Assembly: GCF_039522025.1 (NCBI RefSeq)
Contig: NZ_BAAADB010000037.1
Coordinates: 1-10,987 of the forward strand
DNA length: 10,987 bases
Source of the DNA: Deinococcus depolymerans
GTDB lineage: Bacteria > Deinococcota > Deinococci > Deinococcales > Deinococcaceae
Direction of reading: 5' to 3'
In this document: in pieces, positions 1 through 5,119 of the stretch
How the letters are laid out: the number at the start of each line of letters is the position of its first letter
How positions within the stretch are numbered: the stretch's first letter is position 1
Position numbers and translations under genes: made by a program
The notes under the pieces: generated by a model
The model's input: only the letters and a program-made list of their open reading frames with translations
Databases searched by the model: none
Told to the model about the DNA's origin: nothing

Positions 1-1790
1 AAGCCGATGATCACGCAGTGCACGGCCGCGTTGCCCTTGGCCTCGTTGGCCCATTTGAACGTCTGGTGCGCGAAGGTCAGTTGCTGCCCGTAGGTGTTCA
101 GTACGCCCCCCCAGAGCGGCGCGACCTGTTCGCCCTGCGTGACGCTGTTGGTGCTGACAAGCGCGGTGGCCACGGGCAGCGCGGGGTGATCGCGGTGAGC
201 GTGGTTCATGAGCTGCGCCGCTTTGAGGTACCACGCGCTCACGTAGTCCAGGACGCCGGCGTCACGGGTGCCCCCGAACGTGGCGACCACCTGGGCGCGC
301 TGCAGGGCCGTCATCTTCTTGCCCCCCACGAAGGGCGGGTTGCCCACGATGTACAGCCGCGCGAGGGCCGGCGCGTCCGCGTCCAGGTTGAGGTGCGTGG
401 CCCAGTCGTTCTGCAGGGCGTCCCCGTGCAGGATGTGCGCGGCCTGCCGCAGGGGCAGGTTCACGAAGTTCTGGCCCAGCTGCCGGCTGGCCTCGACGTT
501 CATCTGATGGTCGGTGAGCCACATGGCCACGCGGGCGATCTGGCTGGGGAACTCGTCGTACTCGATGCCGTAGAACTGCCCCACGTTGACCTTGAGCAGC
601 TGCGAGATGTCCAGTACCTGCTGCCCGCGCTGCTGCTCGATCAGGGCGTCCAGCTCCAGGCGCCGCAACTCGCGGTACGCGAGGATCAGGAAGTTGCCGC
701 TCCCGCAGGCCGGGTCCATGAAGCGCAGTCGGGGTAACAGGTCAAGGAACGCCTGCAGCTTGCCCTTGTTGCCGCGCGCCGCTTCACGCTGCGCTTTGAG
801 GTCGTCCAGAAACAGCGGCCCCAGGGCCTTGATGATGTTCTCCTCGGACGTGTAGTGAGCGCCCAGGCGCCGGCGCTCCTCTTTGTTCATAACGGCCTGG
901 AACATGCTGCCGAAGATGGCGGGGCTCACCTGTCCCCAGTCCACGGTGCAGGCTTCCAGCAGCATCTCGCGCATCCGACTGTCGAAGTCCGCCAGCTGGA
1001 TCGGTTCTGCGAACAGGTCACCGTTCACGTACGGGAACGCGGCGAGGTGAGCCGGCAGCGTGGACTGACGCCGGTCAGGGGCCTGGTTGAGTACCTGGAA
1101 CAGGCGTCCGAGCGTGGCGCCCAGATCCTGCCCGTCCTTGCGGGTGTTATCTGCGAGCAGGTCGTAGAACACGTCTGTCTCGTCGAACAGACCCGTGTCG
1201 TCTGCGAAGAGCAGGAAGAGCAGGCGCACGAGCATGACTTCCAGGTCGTGCCCGGTGTACCCGCTGGCTTCCAGCAGGTCGTGCAGCTTGCCCATCTTCT
1301 CAGCGGCCTTGACGTTGACGGGATCGGCCTCGTGCAGGCGCCGGAGTTGCTTGCCGATCAGGAACCCGAAGGCCTCGACGCGGTTGGGCAGCTCGCTGAG
1401 CGGGAACTCGGTGTGATCGCCGCTGCTGACCTCGTACAGGCGCATCCGGGCGAAGTCCGACAGCGCAATGAACTGCGGGCGCTCGTGTTCCTCTAGGGCC
1501 TCGGCGTAGCCCAGGGCCTGCGCGTATGCGGCGTCCAGGTCTTCACCGGCGCTCTTATGCTCGGCCATGAAGCGGCCGGGCAGCAGCAGGTCGATGCGGC
1601 CCCGGCCGCTGCCCTTGCCCAGCCCGCTGACCTTCTGCTCGAACTTGCCCTCGCGGCGTCGGCTGACGCCGAACACCTTCAGGAAGTCATTCCAGAAAGA
1701 CTGGGCCTCGGCGTTCTCCTTGCGTTCGCCCTGGTACTCCTGGGCGAATGTCGCGGCGTTCGTGCGGATCTCGTTCCAGTTCAATGCCAT
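1..1790 (-). CDS. MmeI-like type IIL/IIG restriction-methylation enzyme, N-terminal 596 residues (partial)
   Basis: The enzyme family combines DNA cleavage and adenine-N6 methylation in one chain. Translation from ATG at 1790 begins MALNWNEIRTNAATF and stays open to the window edge. Residues 67-79 carry D67-x9-E77-H78-K79, the D-x9-ExK nuclease motif of the MmeI N-terminal domain. A helical region follows. The methyltransferase core has SAM motif I at 358-367 (MDPACGSGNF) and catalytic NPPF at 484-487, typical of gamma-class adenine methyltransferases. The last residues, FKWANEAKGNAAVHCVIIG, match a segment just before the family's specificity region. The target-recognition part is missing here and appears at 10168-10987. 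Nuclease and methylation motifs are both intact, so the enzyme could be active if the middle is present. No strong ribosome site precedes the ATG; a short leader reading frame ends 4 nt before it. Family assignment is secure; the recognition sequence cannot be read. Confidence 0.9.
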   Translation of the reverse strand, partial: MALNWNEIRTNAATFAQEYQGERKENAEAQSFWNDFLKVFGVSRRREGKFEQKVSGLGKGSGRGRIDLLLPGRFMAEHKSAGEDLDAAYAQALGYAEALEEHERPQFIALSDFARMRLYEVSSGDHTEFPLSELPNRVEAFGFLIGKQLRRLHEADPVNVKAAEKMGKLHDLLEASGYTGHDLEVMLVRLLFLLFADDTGLFDETDVFYDLLADNTRKDGQDLGATLGRLFQVLNQAPDRRQSTLPAHLAAFPYVNGDLFAEPIQLADFDSRMREMLLEACTVDWGQVSPAIFGSMFQAVMNKEERRRLGAHYTSEENIIKALGPLFLDDLKAQREAARGNKGKLQAFLDLLPRLRFMDPACGSGNFLILAYRELRRLELDALIEQQRGQQVLDISQLLKVNVGQFYGIEYDEFPSQIARVAMWLTDHQMNVEASRQLGQNFVNLPLRQAAHILHGDALQNDWATHLNLDADAPALARLYIVGNPPFVGGKKMTALQRAQVVATFGGTRDAGVLDYVSAWYLKAAQLMNHAHRDHPALPVATALVSTNSVTQGEQVAPLWGGVLNTYGQQLTFAHQTFKWANEAKGNAAVHCVIIG

Positions 1791-1794
1791 GTAA

Positions 1795-1866
1795 CTACCC
1801 AGTATTCCCGCTCCTGGAGATGTCCGGTGTCGCACATGCATCTGACCGCTCGTCCAACACGATCAC
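1795..1866 (-). CDS. Possible 23-codon leaderless leader peptide ahead of the restriction gene
   Basis: A GTG at 1866 lies exactly 6 nt after a TATGTT (TANNNT) hexamer, the layout of Deinococcus leaderless genes. The frame runs 23 codons (beginning MIVLDERSDACAT) and stops with TAG at 1797-1795, 4 nt before the ATG of the MmeI-like gene in another frame. That gene has no good ribosome site of its own, so reinitiation after this peptide could set its expression. The frame is short and could be chance; no homology is claimed. Confidence 0.3.
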   Translation of the reverse strand: MIVLDERSDACATPDISRSGNTG

Positions 1867-1872
1867 CTGTCG

Positions 1873-1878
1873 AACATA
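1873..1878 (-). promoter_or_regulatory. -10 element (TATGTT) driving the leader peptide and restriction gene
   Basis: TATGTT fits TANNNT and is followed by CGACAG and a GTG start. No good -35 is visible. The GAAA tract at 1884-1912 occupies the spacer and -35 area, so a protein bound there would control this promoter. It overlaps the forward CATAAT hexamer at 1875-1880, so the two divergent promoters could exclude each other. Confidence 0.4.
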
Positions 1879-1880
1879 AT
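1875..1880 (+). promoter_or_regulatory. Possible -10 element (CATAAT) for the gene at 1927
   Basis: CATAAT matches the sigma-70 -10 consensus at five of six positions. Transcription would start about 1887, inside the GAAA tract, giving a leader of about 40 nt. No convincing -35 is seen, so this call is weak. Confidence 0.25.
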
Positions 1881-1883
1881 CCA

Positions 1884-1912
1884 GAAAGAAAGAAAGTTAG
1901 AAAGAAAGAAAG
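1884..1912 (+). repeat. Double GAAA tandem tract
   Basis: Two identical 13-mers (GAAA)3G at 1884-1896 and 1900-1912 are separated by TTA, so the arrays start 16 bp apart and stay in 4-bp register. The tract lies between the divergent restriction gene and the gene at 1927 and overlaps both promoters. The same repeat recurs as a 17-mer at 6444, 7502 and 9094. Confidence 0.9.
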
Positions 1913-1926
1913 ACTCTCTCAGGTCC

Positions 1927-2670
1927 ATGATGGGGTCAAGCGTCATGAGGCACAATGGGCCGCAGCTTATGCCCATCACGCAAGTCAACGCCGCACGCCT
2001 GCCCGTCCATCACGCTTCTCTGCAGGTCACGGGGTGGCTTCTGGAGCGCCGTGGCCAGACGTTCGTGCATCAATGGCCGGTGCAGCTGAGCGGCGAGGAC
2101 CGCGTGCACATTGGGCAGCGCGTGACGGTGCTGGCGCGGCCCCGGACGGACCTGTGGGGGAATCTGAACGATAAGACCGGCCTGCAGCGGCTGGCCCTGG
2201 CGCCGGCGCACCGGCCAAACGGATCGCGGTTCAGCGCGCTTGGGCAGCTGCGCCGTGTGGATCCATCTGAACAGATGATCGTGCTGCGCACGTTCCGGAA
2301 CGGTTCGCACGGCAAGTTCGTGTCCCTGCGCGTCCGCGCCACAGAGAGCGTCCTGCGGGCTGTGGACGTGAACTGGTGGGCCGTGCAGGTGCGGGGCGGC
2401 CTCGTTGGGCGCACGCTCATCGCGGACGTCGTGGAGCACCGGCCCCCAGTGCGCCCAGGGGGGAAGTGGATGGACGAGTGGACGCTCGCGCCGGGCGTGG
2501 ATCTCACGGCCTTCCCTGACCTCATTGAGCGCCCACTGACGGCCAGCGCGGTGCTGCGGCGCACCCCAGCCGGGCGCTGCTACCTGAATGGCCGGCCGTT
2601 GAAAGGTGACGCCTTTGAGGCGCTGCTCAAGGCTGGGTATCTGTGGGGCCGAATCCCCGGAGTGCCCTGA
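1927..2670 (+). CDS. Unknown plasmid protein, possibly tandem OB-like domains
   Basis: I do not recognise this 247-residue protein. It is basic, has no signal peptide or membrane segment, and its codon use fits real GC-rich coding DNA. Two stretches have the feel of small beta barrels: residues about 31-95, with VTGWLLERRG, then HIGQRVTVLARP; and about 103-172, with ALGQLRRVDP, then VQVRGGLVGRTLIADVVE. Each could be an OB fold, which would suit a DNA- or RNA-binding job, but this is inference from strand-like patterns only. The start is uncertain: in-frame ATGs lie at 1927, 1930, 1945 and 1969. AGGT at 1921-1924 would serve 1930, and GGGG at 1932-1935 would serve 1945. It diverges from the restriction gene and ends before a strong hairpin. 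Confidence 0.65.
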   Translation: MMGSSVMRHNGPQLMPITQVNAARLPVHHASLQVTGWLLERRGQTFVHQWPVQLSGEDRVHIGQRVTVLARPRTDLWGNLNDKTGLQRLALAPAHRPNGSRFSALGQLRRVDPSEQMIVLRTFRNGSHGKFVSLRVRATESVLRAVDVNWWAVQVRGGLVGRTLIADVVEHRPPVRPGGKWMDEWTLAPGVDLTAFPDLIERPLTASAVLRRTPAGRCYLNGRPLKGDAFEALLKAGYLWGRIPGVP

Positions 2671-2681
2671 ACGAACAGCAG

Positions 2682-2704
2682 GGCCGCAGCTGGGGGCTGC
2701 GGCC
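2682..2704. terminator. Hairpin terminator between convergent genes
   Basis: A 9-bp perfect stem, GGCCGCAGC with GCTGCGGCC, closes a TGGGG loop. It starts 12 nt after the stop of the gene ending at 2670 and lies 19 nt past the stop of the reverse gene ending at 2723, so it can serve both. There is no long T-run. Confidence 0.7.
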
Positions 2705-2722
2705 TCGTGTGTCTACGCTGGG

Positions 2723-2944
2723 TTAGACGATCTCGACGGTGACCTCGGTGAACATCGGGCCCCCGGGACTGCTCCACGTTTCCCGGTAAGTACCCGGGAC
2801 CATGAGCTTCGCGGGGCTGGCGCGGCTCGGTAGCCAAGCCTTGAACGCCCTCCAGGCCGTAGCCCAGTCGTCCGTCGTGAGAGTGGGTGTACGGGACGCG
2901 CTGCCGCGCCCGCTCCGTGTCTGGCCATGGATTATCCAGGTCAT
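2723..2944 (-). CDS. Small unknown protein, 73 residues
   Basis: The frame starting MTWIIHGQTRSG and ending FTEVTVEIV encodes 73 residues. I chose ATG 2944 over the longer GTG start at 2989 because TACCCT (TANNNT) lies exactly 6 nt before it, matching the leaderless layout of other genes here, while 2989 has no ribosome site. It contains a short amphipathic stretch, DDWATAWRAFKAW (about residues 26-38), and no signal peptide, membrane segment or familiar motif. It converges on the gene at 1927 and shares its hairpin. It could be a phage- or plasmid-derived accessory protein, or a remnant of something longer, since upstream DNA in another frame also has protein-like stretches. No function is proposed. 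Confidence 0.45.
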   Translation of the reverse strand: MTWIIHGQTRSGRGSASRTPTLTTDDWATAWRAFKAWLPSRASPAKLMVPGTYRETWSSPGGPMFTEVTVEIV

Positions 2945-2950
2945 GCCTGA

Positions 2951-2956
2951 AGGGTA
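2951..2956 (-). promoter_or_regulatory. -10 element (TACCCT), leaderless promoter of the 73-residue gene
   Basis: TACCCT, then TCAGGC, then ATG. The upstream -35 position reads TTCAGT, a weak match. Confidence 0.4.
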
Positions 2957-3178
2957 GGAAGGTTGGCCCGAAAACTGAAAAACGGTCACGTTGGGCTACA
3001 GCAGTCGATGGGCAGCGACGGCAGCGCGCGGTGTTCACGGAGATGGAGTAGAAGACCTCTGGTCGTGAACTGGGGGGCGATCCTACGTGAAGTGGTTCGC
3101 TGTGTTGGGACGCCCGGGCCGTACAGTCGTGACAAGCATTAAGAAACAATTAAGTAGGTGGACAGCCTGTTGGTGAGG

Positions 3179-3187
3179 CGTGGATAA
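3179..3187 (-). promoter_or_regulatory. DnaA box (TTATCCACG)
   Basis: It matches the TTATCCACA consensus at eight of nine bases. A weaker match, TTATCCAGG, lies at 2932-2940 inside a gene. One box alone is modest evidence; its position in the presumptive origin raises its weight. Confidence 0.45.
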
Positions 3188-3206
3188 GGTGCTGTCAGAA
3201 GCCTTC

Positions 3207-3226
3207 TTGTCACATAGATTTGACAA
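3207..3226. promoter_or_regulatory. TTGTCA/TGACAA inverted repeat, possible operator or initiator site
   Basis: TTGTCA at 3207-3212 and TGACAA at 3221-3226 form a perfect 6-bp inverted repeat with an 8-bp spacer. A third TGACAA lies at 3130-3135. These could be binding half-sites for the downstream initiator. Confidence 0.4.
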
Positions 3227-3278
3227 ACGTCGTGTGCATCGGCGTTGAGGCCTTACAAGAGGGATCACCGTGCTCATC

Positions 3279-3300
3279 GGTCAGAAGGCGCCTTCTGACC
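3279..3300. repeat. Perfect 22-bp palindrome
   Basis: The half-site GGTCAGAAGGC is followed directly by its exact complement. A related incomplete copy, GTCAGAAG-C-CTTCT, lies at 3195-3207. There is no T-run, so a binding site or cruciform is more likely than a terminator. Confidence 0.8.
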
Positions 3301-3313
3301 CGTCCGGACTGTC

Positions 3314-3347
3314 CAGTTGCTAGCAGATCTAGATCTGCTAGCAACTG
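3314..3347. repeat. Perfect 34-bp palindrome
   Basis: The 17-base half CAGTTGCTAGCAGATCT is followed with no spacer by its exact reverse complement. It could extrude as a cruciform or bind a symmetric protein. It contains GCTAGC twice and CTAG three times, and opens the CTAG cluster that runs to the gene at 3522. Confidence 0.9.
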
Positions 3348-3390
3348 CTAGCTAGCAAGATATGAAGCTAGAAAGATTTCTTTCTTGCTT
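3317..3390. repeat. Iteron-like GCTAGCAA copies and imperfect hairpin
   Basis: TTGCTAGC occurs at 3317, then GCTAGCAAC at 3337, GCTAGCAAG at 3351 and GCTAGAAAG at 3367, with forward copies 14 and 16 bp apart. A further GCTAGC lies at 3434. An imperfect hairpin follows: AAGCTAGAAAG at 3365-3375 pairs with CTTTCTTGCTT at 3380-3390 apart from one T-T mismatch. Its arms contain GAAAG and CTTTC, echoing the GAAA tracts. This could be an initiator-binding array. Confidence 0.55.
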
Positions 3391-3412
3391 TCCACGACGT
3401 TGAATCTGGGCT

Positions 3413-3441
3413 TTGAGACTGGTCGGCCGGCGTGCTAGCGT
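3413..3441 (+). promoter_or_regulatory. Promoter of the winged-helix plasmid gene (TTGAGA-N17-TAGCGT)
   Basis: TTGAGA at 3413-3418 and TAGCGT at 3436-3441 are 17 bp apart, with TG at 3433-3434 as an extended -10. The TAGCGT hexamer is the same one seen before the gene at 9187. Here it would yield a leader of about 70 nt rather than a leaderless message. Confidence 0.5.
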
Positions 3442-3449
3442 CAAGCCAA

Positions 3450-3505
3450 TAAAAAAGACCCGCGCAACAACGCACAGGCCCTCGACAAGCACAGCGTAGC
3501 GCGGG
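3450..3505 (-). terminator. Reverse-strand intrinsic terminator in the initiator leader
   Basis: Read on the reverse strand, CCCGCGC (3505-3499) pairs with GCGCGGG (3465-3459) across a 33-nt loop with an inner ACGC/GCGT stem, and TCTTTTTTA follows at once. The stem and T-run are the classic form, though the loop is long. No reverse gene ends here, so it may end an antisense RNA made across the start of the gene at 3522. On the forward strand the same stem lies in the mRNA leader beside the ribosome site. Confidence 0.45.
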
Positions 3506-3521
3506 CGGGAGCCTATGCCTA

Positions 3522-4889
3522 GTGCCTGACCACCAATCCCCGTCCACACTCAAGTTTCTCAGCCTTATTCCCGTGGCCCTGCAGGTCGAGCAGACCCCCA
3601 CTACTGAACCCATTACGCCGACGATCGAACCTGAGCCGTGTCCTGCGAGCGCCGTCACTCTGGTGGCTGCACAGCGACCCACCCTGACCGTTGCGACAGT
3701 GCAGACTGTCCAGGTATCCCGGGTGTTCACTCACCAATCGCTGTCAACTCCCAAGTTCCTCAGCCTCATCCCTGAGGGTCTGCAGGCCCCGCAGCACCCC
3801 ACTTCCCAGTCCATCACTCTGGGGACCGTACAGCCGTCCGCTGTGGCCGTGAGGACCTGTGTGGACTTGGAAGCCCCGCAGGCTGTTATCCCGGCGCCCG
3901 GCATGCCGACGGGCGCACTGGAGCCTCGCACCGATGTTGTGCGTCCTAGCCCGGCGATCGCGGCTGCTTCAGTAACCGTGCGGCCGTCTGTTCCGCCCGT
4001 CCCGACCGTGCGGGCTGTCCAAGTGTCTCAGCTGCCCATCCCGCTTGTTGAGGACGTCCTCGCAGGCCTCCAGCTGTCCTCTGGCGCACGCCGGACGTTC
4101 GAGGCGCTGCATGACCTGGCGCTCCATGCGCTTGCGGTGCGGGGTCACAGCCCCTGCCCGAATACCCTGACCCTGCACCTGCCGCAGCAGCTGCTTGCGG
4201 AACAGGTGGGGTACACAACACGCCACCTGCGTCGCCTGCTGACCGAACTCGTCACCGCTGGCGTCCTCGACTGGGGAGCACACGCGTCGAAAGTCAGGGG
4301 CATGAGTCTGTGGGACGGCTGCCTGTGGGCAGTGAAGCTCCGTCCCGCTCAGGTGGTGCCCCAACTGCGGCGCGAGGACTGGCTCTACGACTGGCGTGAC
4401 TTCGAGGGGGATATGGCCGCTGGGCGCACTGTGAAGGGCATCAAGGCAGAAATGTCCCAACTACATCCCGATGAGCGGAAAAAGGCTGTCATAGACACCT
4501 TAAAAGCCTGGGCCGTTATTCCCGGAACACCCTTGAATCCCGTTGCTTGTAGTTCGGACATCGGCGCTACAGATGACCTGGATGTCGTCCAGGGCGTCAC
4601 AGACGTCGTTCGCCGGTTGGATGAGGTGGCGCAGGTGCATCCGTCGCACCGTGCCGGTCTGGTCGGCCGACTGGGGTCCGCCTTGAGCAAGGCCCTGGGT
4701 GACCGTCAGTCGCGCCGGTTCTACTGTGGCTTGATCTGGCAGTCGTGGCGTGAAGAGATTGAGGGACACGGGGGCCTGCAGGTGCTGAAGGCCCTGCTGG
4801 AGCGGTTGCAGGTCGATCGGCGTGAGTGGCTGGAGCTGCGTAGCCCCGGCGCACTGCTTGCTGCACGGTGGAACGCCAGGACGGCGTAA
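3522..4889 (+). CDS. Winged-helix plasmid replication protein candidate
   Basis: The 455-residue protein has two parts. Residues 1-180 are rich in Pro, Thr, Val and Gln with internal repeats: HQSPSTLKFLSLIP at 4-17 and HQSLSTPKFLSLIP at 71-84. They are probably flexible. From about 185 the protein is folded: a helix RRTFEALHDLALHAL, then a helix-turn-helix at about 222-250 (LLAEQVGYTTRHLRRLLTEL, then GVLDW) and a wing to about 272. This resembles winged-helix plasmid initiators and regulators. The C-terminal 170 residues are mostly helical with no motif I know. GTG 3522 is chosen because GGGAG at 3507-3511 is well spaced and the first repeat begins at residue 4. Its place just after the origin-like region argues for a theta initiator. 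A plasmid regulator is the alternative. Deinococcus pUE10 carries a replication gene, repU, but I cannot say whether this is related. Confidence 0.55.
   Translation: MPDHQSPSTLKFLSLIPVALQVEQTPTTEPITPTIEPEPCPASAVTLVAAQRPTLTVATVQTVQVSRVFTHQSLSTPKFLSLIPEGLQAPQHPTSQSITLGTVQPSAVAVRTCVDLEAPQAVIPAPGMPTGALEPRTDVVRPSPAIAAASVTVRPSVPPVPTVRAVQVSQLPIPLVEDVLAGLQLSSGARRTFEALHDLALHALAVRGHSPCPNTLTLHLPQQLLAEQVGYTTRHLRRLLTELVTAGVLDWGAHASKVRGMSLWDGCLWAVKLRPAQVVPQLRREDWLYDWRDFEGDMAAGRTVKGIKAEMSQLHPDERKKAVIDTLKAWAVIPGTPLNPVACSSDIGATDDLDVVQGVTDVVRRLDEVAQVHPSHRAGLVGRLGSALSKALGDRQSRRFYCGLIWQSWREEIEGHGGLQVLKALLERLQVDRREWLELRSPGALLAARWNARTA
3531..3785 (+). repeat. Direct repeat of 201-bp period inside the initiator gene
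   Basis: DNA at about 3531-3584 and 3732-3785 is similar and encodes the two HQS-ST-KFLSLIP copies 67 codons apart. A second pair encodes QTVQVS (residues 61-66) and RAVQVS (164-169). The repeats suggest unequal duplication in the disordered N-terminus. Confidence 0.7.
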
Positions 4890-4984
4890 GGGGGTACCCC
4901 ATCCTCAGAGTGCAGTGGTGGTGTCCGGAAATACTGGCCGGCCCGCGTAGTTGATGAACCAGTGAACAGCTGTGGGTTCCGTGC

Positions 4985-5008
4985 CGCGACTACGGCGCCG
5001 TAGTCGCG
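4985..5008. repeat. Perfect 24-bp palindrome upstream of the HUH initiator
   Basis: The half CGCGACTACGGC is followed directly by its complement. It lies in the 230-bp gap before the gene at 5120. A shorter palindrome, GGGGTACCCC, lies at 4891-4900, just past the preceding stop codon. Either could end transcription from the gene ending at 4889, or the 24-mer could form part of an origin. Confidence 0.75.
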
Positions 5009-5055
5009 CATTACGCCTCAGGCAGACTGTCGGATTTTGAGTCAAGTTTAAAACA

Positions 5056-5075
5056 CTGTGCAGAACTCTGCACAG
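5056..5075. repeat. Inverted repeat CTGTGCAGA / TCTGCACAG
   Basis: Nine-base arms flank an AC spacer, and a further TGTGCA follows at 5077. AT-rich symmetric DNA, GTTTAAAAC at 5046-5054 and TTGA-G-TCAA at 5037-5045, lies just before it. The element is about 45 bp before the HUH gene start and could be an operator or part of a double-strand origin. Confidence 0.6.
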
Positions 5076-5119
5076 ATGTGCATGTCGTTCCGAGCAATGC
5101 CTTGCGGGAATGAAAGTTC

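Larger units (their letters stand above)
2990..3521. other. Gene-free region with replication-origin features
   Basis: About 530 bp holds no convincing gene. Parts are AT-rich against a GC-rich background (for example 3136-3156, with ATTAAG repeated 11 bp apart at 3138 and 3149). It holds a near-consensus DnaA box, TGACAA half-sites, two long perfect palindromes, a cluster of CTAG/GCTAGC copies, a promoter and a reverse-strand terminator-like hairpin. It lies directly upstream of a winged-helix plasmid protein. Together these fit a theta-type plasmid origin with its initiator gene. Function is inferred from composition and position. Confidence 0.5.

Noticed and set aside
18..1496. Long forward frames at 18-737 and 855-1496
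   Set aside because: They lie opposite the MmeI-like gene, whose motifs are unmistakable. Their Val/Gln/Arg/His-rich products are typical antisense shadows of GC-rich coding DNA.
2580..3149. Reverse frame of 189 codons
   Set aside because: It overlaps the gene ending at 2670 and the hairpin at 2682-2704 and has low-complexity His/Arg/Pro content. The 73-residue frame inside it has better start signals. A frameshifted remnant cannot be fully excluded.
3207..3226. Resemblance to the Deinococcus radiation/desiccation response motif
   Set aside because: The TTGTCA and TGACAA arms recall the TGTCA core of that 17-bp palindrome, but the spacer is too long and the outer TTA/TAA bases are absent.
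3352..3549. Reverse frame of 65 codons ending across the origin region
   Set aside because: It has no promoter or ribosome site, runs through the terminator-like hairpin and CTAG cluster, and overlaps the initiator start.
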